DNA from: Beroe forskalii
Lineage: Eukaryota; Ctenophora; Nuda; Beroida; Beroidae
DNA: 64,000 nt
NCBI GenBank assembly: GCA_011033025.1
Contig: WFMF01000068.1
Coordinates: 62,001 to 126,000, forward strand
Direction of reading: 5' to 3'
Shown: positions 10,431 to 22,800 of the stretch, piece after piece
Position numbering within the stretch: the stretch's first letter is position 1
Layout: the number at the start of each line of letters is the position of its first letter
The notes under the pieces: model-generated
Databases searched by the model: none
What the model saw: the letters and a program-made list of their open reading frames with translations, nothing else
Told to the model about the DNA's origin: nothing
Translations under genes and position numbers: made by a program

Positions 10431-13400
10431 AAAATGTGTCTACAAAAGGACAAAAAACGTTACTACATACAAAAAAATAGTACAGAGGTTGCGAAATTAT
10501 ATTAGAGATTACATTGAATTATCGGAAAGTTCATGCTGTCATATAGCTTGATGTATGGGCCTGAATTTCACCGTTTATTGTTTGAACTTTTGAACAACTT
10601 TATTTACTATCGATTAAACCATTATCCAAAATCCAACTTGGTAGGAAGGTCGCGATTATGTATTGTTTATGAGACTACAATATTGTAGCTTCAGTAATAT
10701 CCAGTTATTAGCCACTATAATATGAGTTATGGCATTAGCAACTATACCACTAGCCACCATATTCACTGGACTACTAACTTAGGCTATTATATTAGAAAAT
10801 ATGTGTTTCGAAATTTCAAATATACCTACTCATTAGAGTAGTTGAGCTTATTCGAGAATGTAAGGATTTAAGGAATGGGAATGGAAATTGCAGTTCTTGA
10901 AGTCAGATTATTATATTTCGCTATAATTTATGATGTATTATTTTGCATATATGTTATCTTATTTAGACTTTGTATAAATTATTTAGTAGTTAAAACTGAA
11001 AATAGATGTGTAAAATATGCTCTATCTTTGTTTAATGTTTATGAAATATCCAGACTTTGTACTCTGTAGATTATTAGTAAAAACCTGGACATTTATTGAA
11101 TATATATTTTACCAGAATTAATATCTATTTATGGTCAATATTCGGGCTTAATCGAGTCAAAAATGTGATGAATGCCAACCAGTTTTATGGAGAAATTGTA
11201 GTAATTGAAAAATCAATTTATTCGTATTTCGTTGTTTACGACAATATCGTTGTTTTCATTGGCTTTTCAAAGCTCTAATCCGAAAACCCAATTCCTCAAT
11301 TTTCCCTTCTCAGAACATCCGTCTCACCCCAGAAAATATTCAATTTATTCAGATTGAATGAGTTCATATAATTTTGTCTTTTGAATATGAAAATGAATTT
11401 GAATATGAAAGGAGTAATGTAACGATGGTTCCGGTCACGCTTTTCATTGCAACTACTAATAGAGAATGACATTCGAGGAATTGCGCATTTTCTAGCTCTA
11501 ATCCGAGTCTGGACCTTGCTTGGTCCTGCGTCCCCTGGCACGGGTTGTTCGATCTTTTCAGGACTCTAGTCCAAGTCCTGTTTTGATTTAGCGTATACAA
11601 AACAAAACAAAACAATTGCGCATTTTCCTTGAAGCGTGAAATAATATAACATTAATTGTAGGCATTGGTCAGTGGAAAAAACTGTCGGGAAAGTAGAAAT
11701 TCGGATACTTCTCAATTACAAATCATTTCAGTTTTTTGGAATTTTGCCTTTCTAAATTAGTAAATTCTCTGAGGGAATTTTCACATGAAAAAACAAACAA
11801 ATATAAGACAAAACGTCAAAACAATTACTTCACGCCATTTATACAATCAATGTATATTGAATAGTGTGTCTTTGGTGCCTTTGGTATCTCTTCAATCACA
11901 ATTCAGAACTATCAACTATTAGCCATCTTAAAAAGTGACGGTGATGCATCCATTGTGCAATGATCCAACCTCAAGATTCCCAAAAAGTATTCAGGTACCT
12001 GCAAGTATATTAAGATTGAAATGTTGAACTGTGAGTATCTCAAACTTCATTCCCCACATGGTGTGACTTTGATGTGGACTGCTGTAGATTAATGGATTAA
12101 TCATTAATTAATTCATTAGTACTGTATGCATGCACATTGCGCAGCAATATTCTTTAACTTCTGATATTTCGACACAGTTATTCAGTTCTACAGTATTGCA
12201 GTAAGAGTGTAAATTCCACACATAACATAATACCGTCGTGCTGCTTCTATTGCTCACAGTCAGAGCAATAGCGTACGGAATGTGACGTCATTATCATAGT
12301 TTAAAGTGGTGAGTTGAGGACTCAGGACACAAAGAATATATCATGCTTTCAACACTCTTCTGACATCAACACGCAAAGGAAATACTGCACAGCGACAGCG
12401 ATTTATAGTAGGTATCGACAATTCTTGAGGAATTGTTGTGCCTTATATTTGAGAACTAGCTCGCATATTATGTGCATAGCCCAAAGGGAAGCTGAAGAAT
12501 GAATACTTTGGCTATCTGTATATTTGAGTATTTGTATCTATAAACCACTAAACCAGAGAAGTTGTGTGTGATCAACCCATGTTTATTAGGCAATAAATAA
12601 ATAAATAATCGGGTGTTTTTAGTAACCTTGTAGTACCTACGTTTTACTTTTAGATAGTTTATAGAGAGATGGAGCCTGAAGGGTTATTAGGCTAAATCAC
12701 GTGCTCAGCCAATATAACATAGATTCATAGCTTTGGCCTTTGATCTATTTGCATGCCTGTATACCCATGGTTTGCATTCCACTCACTTAGGCAGAGCACG
12801 TCAAATTAGCTATGTAATAAGTCTGTATCACACTAGGTAGGTATATTGCACTTCACTATCAGTAGAAATTGACTTGGTGCAAGCATATTTCTACTTTTCT
12901 AAAACACAAGGCTGGATTAGGCCGCGCCTACTTAGCTTATAGTTCCGAGTAACAGAGAGTTCCCCATACCATCACCCCACGCTATGGTTGACGCTAGATT
13001 ATAGCATTGCCAGCAGTTGAGCTTGTATTGGATACTGAGGTTGGATGATGCCAATTAATCAGCTGGCACATCCAGACATTGGACATATTGGTTAGAGAAT
13101 ATCCTTCAATCTTCATTATGTCCATGATATAAACTTACACACTGAACTTTTATTAAACATCGCTCTGAATATTCTGTGATCATAAGTATTTTAAGAATTT
13201 TAAAACAGTCCACTACGTTTTAGCTTACGAATCTATCATCCGAACATTTCATCTGTACTCTGTTTTATAACATATTACTGAGAAACGTAATCATGAATTT
13301 AAAATTAAGACGTTTTTAATGTCTAATTATAGCTAGATATCTGCCGGCATGCAATACAAACTCATATGATTTCTTGTTATTCAGAGTTAACGTGCTTTGC

Positions 13401-15090
13401 AGAAGAAATGTTAGATGCCATGATAAAGATGAATAACGGTAATTGAGTTTTTATTCTAGGAATTATTATCTTATTTCCTGGCAGAATTGAATTTAAAGAA
13501 TAAGTGATCAATCTCGAGGCTTGAAAATTAATATGGTTTAATTTCGTATATCCAAAAGCTGTTTTCAGGCAAAATAGGACATTCTAATTTTGGTCTTCTT
13601 CTACCCCATTCGCCCTATCTATAATAATGGTTCCTAATTAAGTAACTTAAGAACAGTTGAGTTATATTAATCAATTATACTTAATAGTTAATATAATCAC
13701 TTAATAACATCTAAATGGTTAACTAATAACCGTCCTGTATGCTATAAATAGTTTGCTAATTGTCATATTATACAGTTATACGGTATCAACTGTCTGCTCA
13801 ATTACACAAGTACATGGTAGCATCCAATAGCTAATCCTTTTATCTACACACGCAATTGTCAGTCATACATTCACTAATATGTTACATACAGTTAATTGTG
13901 TATACTTTAGGCTACATACAATCAAAGAATTTATCATGATATGCATGAATATGTTTTATCCGTATTGTGATTTATTACATTTGTCAATTCATTATCTGCA
14001 TATTATAGAACAACCCTCTGACGTTTTATTTTGATCGGTGGCTTGTCTGAATGTCTGATCGGTTCCATATTATAGTTTGCACCCTCGCTCTTCGGGCTGC
14101 AGGTCTACTTAACCGGATCCCTTGGGATGCACCGTCGGTAAGTATCCCAAAATGGACTCGCTACGCGACGGTATATGAACTTATGTATTTTATATATACA
14201 CCCCCACCCCATTACAAATCCCATCTCTCCCATAGCGAATAGCTCAGTACTTATACTTGTATTACGAATTATAAAGGGAGGAGCACATCGTTTATGCCTG
14301 TAAAGGCAGGCCTCTAGACTTCTAGATCTACTACTGACAATACACACATGTGCGTTAGATGATCATAATACTCAAATCTAAGCGTTTATATCTTAACATT
14401 TATATTGGGTACTTCTAAAATCTGTAGCTTTTACTTGGAATTAACTTTCCGCAGAATTATGTCATTGTAAAATATATACTTTTATTTGAGCGGAGTTACT
14501 GAATTTTTAGTAGCACTAAATATAAAGTCTTTAGCACAGTGCTAGGTTTAAATCTATGTACTCAATGCTTATACATACAATCTACTCCGCCTATACACTA
14601 AACGTTGTGTATAGTTAAAAGCAATTCAACCAGTCATCAGTGTAAGCATATGCAGTGTAGGTAGACAAGTGATTATGCTAATGTAATCGGCTAGCAGCCA
14701 CTGTGCAAACTTCATGAGCTTTCAATATATAGCTTGGTATATGAAATATTATACAGCAATAAATCCTCAGTTTATTAGTTCATTCTAGGTGCCAATCTGT
14801 CCCGTCATCAGCCAAATTTAACTCAAAATCTCAACATTTTGGCTCATGAGCCAAATGTTTCCGTTTAGAAATATGTTTAAGTTGTTTGGATTAATTCCAA
14901 CACGTTAAGCTCATGACAGATGTTTGAACATTGAAAGATCGATGACAGTCAAGCGATGCATGATTATGGTTTAACTGATGAATGAACTAGATGCCACATC
15001 ATCACAATTTTAGTATTGTCATGCATGAAACAATCTTTCCAATTTCCATATCGTCGGACTTCGTAATCAGTAAACTTTAAACTGTCAAAA
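10431..15090. other. A/T-rich intergenic stretch, no gene seen
   Basis: No open frame here shows protein family features or consistent splice phases. A 54-base segment at 13,385-13,438 is bounded by TTATTCAG and GTAATT and reads LTCFAEEMLDAMIKMNN; I rate it as chance. A segment at about 14,075-14,330 (CTCGCTCTTCGGGCTGCAGG and CCTGTAAAGGCAGGCC) resembles an interspersed repeat, family unknown. Confidence 0.4.
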
Positions 15091-15591
15091 ACTTCAGATG
15101 AATGAACTGTCCCAATTGTACCAAGGAAAGGAAACCGTCTATAAATGTAGGAGCGCGCGAAACAATTTTCTTAGATAAACGCACTTTTTTATATTTAGCT
15201 CAGCATAAATATTCGCGCGCGGGTGTGCGTTGCCACGCGCGTTTCTTTACGATTGGCCGGAGTTTTCCCTTCATTGGCGAAGAACTGCAAACCCCGGAAA
15301 ATAAACTTCAGCCACTACTCCACTGTCTTTTCGCTCGTTTTGATAGTTTATCTTGGTTTGTATCCGAATCAAACCGGTTCAAGCTATCAAGACTAGTCCA
15401 AAACCTTCTTGAAACGGTCTGAACGGACAATAGCAGGAAAGAAGGGCCGACAAAGTGTATCAATATTGAAGCAGGTTTCGGGACACCGATCGGAATTAGA
15501 AGCCCATTCTTTCCAAATCTACAGATTTTCATTCTTCTGTCCTGTTCATGCCATTGAAGTTTCAATCCGCAACAAATCCCGATTGATCACA

Positions 15592-15664
15592 GCCGAAATA
15601 GCTCAGTTGGGAGAGCGTTAGACTGAAGATCTAAATGTCCCTGGTTCGATCCCGGGTTTCGGCA
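15592..15664 (+). tRNA. tRNA-Phe (GAA)
   Basis: The 73 bases fold as a complete cloverleaf: acceptor GCCGAAA pairs with TTTCGGC, A box TAGCTCAGTTGGGAGAGC, anticodon loop CTGAAGA with anticodon GAA, B box GGTTCGATCCC, discriminator A. No CCA is encoded, as expected for a nuclear eukaryotic gene. A T-run (TTTT at about 15,669) follows and would end Pol III transcription. Confidence 0.97.
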
Positions 15665-15863
15665 GATATTTTGATTATCGCCGAAAAATAGCCCAACAAA
15701 TTTTGTTCACCTCATTTAAAAGGGCCAAATTTTATTTGTCAAGCGGAAAAAATTGAAAAGAGCAGTGTCGGTTGATTCCGTCAACTCTTAGTATTGACTA
15801 TTTTGCAAAACATTATACCCAGGCATTCAACAAAGAAATTTGTTGACAGGAAACAAAAGTATT

Positions 15864-15936
15864 TGCCGAAACCCGGGATCGAACCAGGGACATTTAGATC
15901 TTCAGTCTAACGCTCTCCCAACTGAGCTATTTCGGC
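15864..15936 (-). tRNA. tRNA-Phe (GAA), inverted relative to its neighbour
   Basis: The reverse strand reads as the same 73-base tRNA-Phe as at 15592-15664, with anticodon GAA and the same A and B boxes. The two genes point towards each other with about 200 bp between. Reading beyond the 3' end on the minus strand, a TTTT run at about 15,855-15,858 can act as terminator. Both copies look intact. Confidence 0.97.
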
Positions 15937-16115
15937 TGTAGTACTCTGGCTACTTCCAGGTGTTGAAATTTGCGTACAATTTTAAAATTTGATGCATCCA
16001 TCTTCGGGTTTCACCTTGGCACTTGAGCATACAAATCGTTCAAATCCCAGTCAATAACATTCGTGCAATGCAGGTAAAATAAAAAGAAAATCGATCGTAA
16101 CGACAAAAGGTATAT

Positions 16116-16187
16116 TTCCCATACCGGGAATCGAACCCGGGTCTTGTGGGTGAAAGCCACAGATGCTAGCCCCTACACCATATGGGA
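16116..16187 (-). tRNA. tRNA-Glu (TTC)
   Basis: The reverse strand gives TCCCATATGGTGTAGGGGCT at the 5' end, an anticodon loop CTTTCAC with anticodon TTC, a T arm GGGTTCGATTCCC and a closing TATGGGA with discriminator A: 72 bases in all. The sequence agrees with the animal tRNA-Glu pattern. A TTTT run lies just downstream on the minus strand. Confidence 0.95.
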
Positions 16188-16786
16188 GATGTACGATTTG
16201 CATTCAGAGCATACCGATTCCCTCCTCTTTTTTTATTAAACACTAAAAACACTTTACTTCATAGAACTTCAAATTCAAATGAACTCAATTTCGCCACAGT
16301 ACAATTACAGTACATAAAATAATATGCAGCTTGAGCTATCCCATAAAACAGCTCAAATATTCATGAATTCACGATGATATTTCTACTGACAATGGACAAT
16401 CAAAAAATGACCTTACAAACAAAGATACAAAGTCCTATCATGGAACAATCAGGCGATCTTCCATTTTAATCAATCTGAGCAAAGTTTTGAATAAAAAGCA
16501 ACAGTGGTATACATATGCGAGTAGGGGAGTAAAAATTCAAGGTTAAGATTTCACTGCAACATTAAATACCTAATTCAGATGACTCTATCTTAAAGAGTCA
16601 TTACATTACTTCTGAAACAATCAACGGGTTCAATCAAGGGTCTGCTAAACATATCAAATAAAAGCTTCAGAAATCATATCATAAAACTTATGACAACAAT
16701 ATGAGTGGTTAAATTTCTCAACGATTATTGTTCTAAATCGTGGGATGTATTGTTCGCTTCGGACGTAACGGGCGTGTTACTAGGGT

Positions 16787-16885
16787 GTTACCATGGTTAC
16801 CAAGTAGTTGTCATGGTTACCAAGTGGTTGACATGGTTACAAGGTGTTGTCATGGTTACCAGGTGTTGTCATGGTTACCATCTGC
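16787..16885. repeat. 21-bp minisatellite spanning the hnRNP U-like stop codon
   Basis: On the plus strand ATGGTTACCA(A/G)GTGTTGTC-like units recur about five times with a period near 20-21 bp. On the minus strand the first unit contains the terminal TGG-TAA of the hnRNP U-like frame, and the rest lies in the 3' untranslated region. The unit repeats the stop context TGGTAACCATGACA. Confidence 0.7.
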
Positions 16886-19800
16886 CACGGTTGTTGTACC
16901 CTCCTCTGTTATTGTAGCCACCTCCATAGCCGCCTCTGTAGCCACCTGAAGTGAGGAATTACTTATTTCAAGGGATTTAAGAGGGTGTTTATTTTCTTTA
17001 CACATGATTCCATTTTGTCACTTCAAGAATTCCATGATATGGCTCAGAACGGCTGAAAAATCTCAGTAATAATCGTGGTATATATCTGGGATTTAGCTAA
17101 CCTGAGTAGCCACCGCCACCATAGCCGCCTCCATAGCCACCTGAAATAGGGGTGGGGTCATTAAATAACATGTTTATATTGGGACTGTTTGAAAAAGAGA
17201 TTGGTATAGTCAATAGTGACTAGAATGGGGTATTTTTTGTCTTAATAGTTGATCCTATTACGACGCACTACAGAGGATTCAATTCATAATCTAAGTCTTT
17301 TTAGTTATTTGATGGTCCTTAAAATACGACAGACATTTCTCCTGACCTGTAGAACCACTACACTCTAAAGTTTGTATATCTTACCTCTGTAGCCGCCGCC
17401 CCCGTAGCCACCTCTGTTGCCACCGTAGCCACCTCTGTTTCCACCGTACGGACTGTACCTGCAACAACACACGGGGATTATATTGGCAGGAGCAAAAATA
17501 ATGATGCCCAGGCTGTCTGGGTAATTCTACATGAAAAACATCATTTCAAGCATGAACGATAGATGAAGGCCCATGATAATGGGCAGATTTAGGTGGAAAT
17601 TTGGAAGAGGATTTTAAAGCAAACCCCTCATTACCACCCACCTGTTGTCCCTGTTGTTGTTGTTGTTCCACTTGTTGTTGTAGTTATTGTAGTTGTTATA
17701 GTACCCTCCTCGATTGTTGTTGTAAGGACGGGACCTCCTCCTGTTGTTCTTCAACCAGTCCTGTCCTTCTGAGTTGTACGTTCTGATCCGGGTATGGGTT
17801 TCTTCCTCCGTTCCGTCCAGGAATTCAACCTGGGTAATTACCGAGTAATTCAACTTTTTAGATTCTTCAAAACTTAGAAGCAAAACTTCAAGTGAAATGT
17901 AAAAGCGTCAAAATTCTGTACAGTATGCAGTGATTTCCACAGATGACTCAGCACAATTTTCCGCAATTTCCACCATAGATTTCCCTATAATTGCCAACTC
18001 ACGGAAGAGACTTGGTCGGGTGTAACAGGCACAGTGAGGTAAGCCTTCATCTCATTCTGCAAGTCTTTAGGCAGCTCCTCATGTCTCTCTGCCTCAGGGA
18101 TCCCTTCTGCTCGTTCCTTGAGGACTTCCTCAGACGGGATGATGGCGACTGCCCGACGATCATACCCTCCGGTAAAGTTTTGGTTAGAACACCATCAGAC
18201 CCTCCTGGCCAACAGAAGTGAATAGTTAGAATTAGATCAAACCCTCCTGAGAATTGAGATGAGATGGTATGGAAATGGTTGAAATAAGGGATTATGAGCA
18301 TCTCTAAAATCGATACATTCAAGGAGGCATTTTTTGAATTTCGTCACCCCATTCGCCTGTTACCCTCCGGTAAAATAGCTGAGTTTCCGCCTCTGAGCCG
18401 CGCTCTGACAGTTATGCTGATCGATGATGTAATTCCTCGCCCGCCGGCCCGCCAAATCGAACACAATCCGTAGCAAGTTCTCAGCGTGGTTTATCATCCC
18501 GAAGCCCATGCGACCGTTCTTGGTTTTCTTGCGGGCTTCCACCGCATCGCTCATTCGTTTGAGAATGTAGGAAGTTCCGAGGAGGTAGTAACTGAGAGGG
18601 GTTGGAAAGGGTAAGAAGTAGCATTTTGCAGAAGGGTGAATGGGTCCCTTGTGGGAACAAAACAGAACAAAGTAAAAATGGGACATGCGCGGTCAACAAA
18701 AATACGCTGTTATAGTTGAAAACAGGCCACTAAACAGGCCGTCAAGAAATTAACTCACTTCTTCTCGGGGTTTTCCTCCACGACCTTCTTCACATAGGTA
18801 GTTTTCCCTGCACTGGAGAATCCAATCATCATGATCACCTCGCACTCCTCCCTGCTTGCTGGCGCCTTGTATCCCTTCACTTTATCCTCGTGATCCTGAG
18901 ATGGGGTTTTTCTTTGTTTTTACGGTCATTGGGGGGGGGGACAAGGTTTGCTTTTGTGATTTTGGGAGGGAACGTATTTGTTTTTTTAATGATTCTCTGA
19001 GGGGCAGGGTTTGTGTTGTGATCATGGGAGAGGGACAGGGTTTGTTTTTACAATCCTGGGAGGGACGGGGTTTGTTTTTTACAATCCTGGGAGGGACGGG
19101 GTTTGTGTTGTGATCCTGGGACGGACGGGGTTTGTTTTTATAATCCTGGGGAGGGACGGGGTTTGTTTTTCTGTTTCCAGAGTGAGCAGGGTTGAGGCGG
19201 ACAAAAGTTAGTAGCCCAAGAATCAGAAAGAGGGACTTCTTTTTGGGCTTTATTACCCAGAATTAGGTTTGAATATCTTTAATCTGAAAAATCGTGTAAG
19301 TTAAAGGAGCGTTTGTTTTGTTAGATCAAAAGAAGCTGATATAGGTGACGGAGTCTTTGGCATCTAAGGAGATCATGATGCTATTAGAAGACTCAGGCAA
19401 AAGTTCCAAAAAATAGATCAATAAATATCATTTCATTTGAAAATTCTGGAGAATGAAAGGGAGACAAAGATGAAACCATCGCAGAATTTCGTTCATTAAG
19501 ACTGCCCGTGCTCTTGCACCCTAGCATTAACGTCATAATGCAAGCACCTATTAAATAGATGCTCCTCGAACTATTTTAAGACAATGATTACAGTAATGGC
19601 ATATTAGGAGCGAAAAAGAGAAAAAATGAACACAAAGGCACGATAAAAGGTCCTTAAATCAAAGAACGGTCAATAAATATCGAGCTCATTGTTGACTAAA
19701 TAGAATCATAAATGCCTGCAGGGTTTAAAAACAGTAGATCTCAATTTCGCGGTACATTACTCTAAAATGATCGTGCACTACGTTATATCCTGTTTGATGG

Positions 19801-22800
19801 TATTTGCATGGGGCACCTCACGGGAAAACTTCTCGTTTTTTCTCGACTACCAGACAGAGTTGAGTGGATTTATCTACGAAGGTTCAAATACTCCGGTACG
19901 GTGTGATGTTCTAACACCCGCCAAAACAAGGAAAATCACAACCACGCGTCTGGAAACCCTTGGCATGAACTCCACCGGAGCCAAGAAAATGTGCCCCTTC
20001 CGTCCGAGCATGAGAACTTGTAGGAACAGGCGCAATCTGAGCATGGCAGAAAGCTGCTTGGCGCATGATTGGGTGTGCTGGATTGGAAATATCAATGTTT
20101 GTGATGGATTCTCCGTTTGTTTGTGGGACGAATGCAGCTGTCCTAATTCTGAGGAAACCGTTTTCTTCTGTGCTGATGGACAGGGGTGTATTGACATAGC
20201 ATCGACTTGTAATGGCCAGTATGACTGTTTTGATGGATCCGATGAAAAGGTGTGCGAAGACTTGGTTGAGATAACATGCAAAAACGAATTTCTAGATATG
20301 GATACCCTAGAGTGGGATACCAACACCGACAAACTGATCTTATCGAGACACATTGCCTGTCGACAGCAAATGATGGACATGGCGAGACCTGACTTTTCAG
20401 AGTGTGACCTGTCGGTATGTGACAATTACAACGTCTCGAAAGGAATGTTCGCAGGTCACCAGAGCACGTACCAATGCACGTTCAAAATAAGTGAGGCTAT
20501 CGATAAATTATTGTTTGCCGGTTGGTTCCAGCTAATAAATATCACAAAAATATGTTTGAAAAAGTGTCAAGGGCTAGTTTCCACCGAAATATGCGGGGGG
20601 TTCGACACCAGTTACACCCCAGGACGCCTCTTTGAATTTAAGTGCACTGGAAAAAAGGGCGGTCTTTTCCAACACATTGAACCAAGAAGGGTGTGTGACG
20701 GTAAGTTCGATTGTGAGGATTCCTCCGATGAGATGCATTGTTTAGACAGGTTTTACTGCACTGACCCAGGTGGAAACACCAGTGAAGTGTCCTGGGTGTC
20801 ACAGGGGGCGGTGTGTAATAGTTTCAAGGACTGTGACAATGGGAGGGATGAGTGTGCTGACTGCAACATGGGGGTCATGTCAAATAACCAGTTTCTGGTG
20901 AGAAACCGTGCACTTTTCCAGTGGCTCATCCTGTCGTGTCTGATGAATTTCATTGCAAATATTTGGGCTGGAAAAGCTGATATAACGAAGTTAACGGACC
21001 AACTTGAGAATCACATTAAGGTTGATGTGTTTCTAAAACTTCAGATCTGTTTCTACGATCTTCTGCAGGGTTTTTACCTCCTCTCCATTATCTGTGCTAA
21101 TGTGACGTTCTTCGGAAAGTACTGTGAGTTTGACCACGATTGGAGGTCTGGGTGGATGTGCAAGGTTCTAGGGATCACCTTCAACTTCTCTTCCCATGGC
21201 TCCTTGCTTACAGTCCTCATCATGACTTGTTCCAGAGCCTACAAATGTCAGTATAGCTTCACTGAAGGGGTCCGCCTGAGATCCATCGTCCTGGTCTCCA
21301 TTCCACTAGCCTTCCTGAACTTCTCCATCTGGGTGGTCCCTGTACTTCCACTTGACTCCATACAAAGTGTGTTCAGGAGTAAGATAACCTTGACACAAGC
21401 TAACCCGTTCATAGTAAGAGATTACCATGATGCGAGTCATATTGATAGGATCTACTCTCAATACTTCGGAACAAACCATTCAAAGCTAGGCATTTATGAG
21501 AAAATAGGAGTCCTCAAAACCATTACCAACAAGCCAGAGCTTTTCAGTTACAGTGAATTGTCCTTTTACAGTTGGTCCCCGGTGTGCATTCACGACCTTT
21601 TTGGGTACAAAGACGCTCTGAGATACCACAAAATAGCCTACATTTTATCCATACTCACCATACTGGCTGCTATCACAGCATTTTATCTAGTAATCCTGAA
21701 CATCTTCTTGAAAACCCGAAGCATCGCCAATCCGTCCACCAATAACCAGGTAGAAAGGGAGCTGATAATTAAAGTTATTCTTATCGTGGGAGTGAAACTT
21801 GTCTCATGGCTTACCATCATTGTTGTCATGGTATACTTCACTATAACCAGAAAGTACGTGCCGGACATTTGGTTCGAGGTCACATCGGTCTTCATAATAC
21901 CCACAAACAGCATTCTCAACCCCATTTTCAATAGCAACCTAATCAAGTTCCTGACAGATGGTGCTAGAAAGATCTGGTCTTGGACGACTGCTAAACGCAA
22001 GGATGAGAGCATACAAATGTCTTCTGTTGCTGTGAAAAGCAGGTACCGAGAAGACTCCATTCCAGCCCAAGATTCCGTCCAAAACGAACGGAGGCGACTG
22101 AGACTGCTGATACTACCATTATGGAGAGCTAGATCACAACCATTTTTCCATGATCTTACCCCTAACCTGAACCGTAACATTAACCTTGTGAACCTAAATA
22201 GCTCTGGACATGAACAAGTCACGAAGACAGAAGGTAACAAACGATCGAAGGTATTTGACAGAAACATTTTCACTGGATGTTAGCAGACACAGAGGAATGT
22301 TGCAAAACGCTTTTATTAATGACAATTAGAAAGAGAATGCTATTTTAACATGCTGATGATATATTGAAATACGTATTCGTTGGACCAGTGACAAGGTTTT
22401 TAAGACAAGTTTAATATTAGGAATATGTTTATTGTACAATCTACGTAATATGCGCTATTTAGTTCTATATATCGCCTCTAATTTGTCTATAATACCTGAA
22501 TGTAGGTGAATGTTTCGGGAGTGAAGATGTCTTCTCCAGGCGATGTTATCAGGGAGAAAGGCATGTTCCTTATACCTGAAATGGGGAAAACTGTAGCATC
22601 AAGGGCTCGTAATATAATTAATGATGGGCAACAATGGGGAAGGGTGAGGAGGAACCTTCATCAGGGAAAGTGATATTTTCCAGAAATCGCCTTATGCCGT
22701 CAAGAATTCAGCAACGGTTTGCGATAGGTGTCTAGGATCGACGGGAAGTTTTCTAAGAATAAATTTGCAACAAATGTAAATTCAAATGATATTTCACTTA

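Noticed and set aside
9996-10505. 169-residue open frame
   Set aside because: Lies over a diverged repeat duplication with ACACACA-rich patches; residues look random.
13385-13438. Possible short exon LTCFAEEMLDAMIKMNN
   Set aside because: Only one isolated 54-base segment with weak splice sites and no neighbouring exons.
16040-16060. GTTCAAATCCC as a B box of a fourth tRNA
   Set aside because: No A box or cloverleaf around it.
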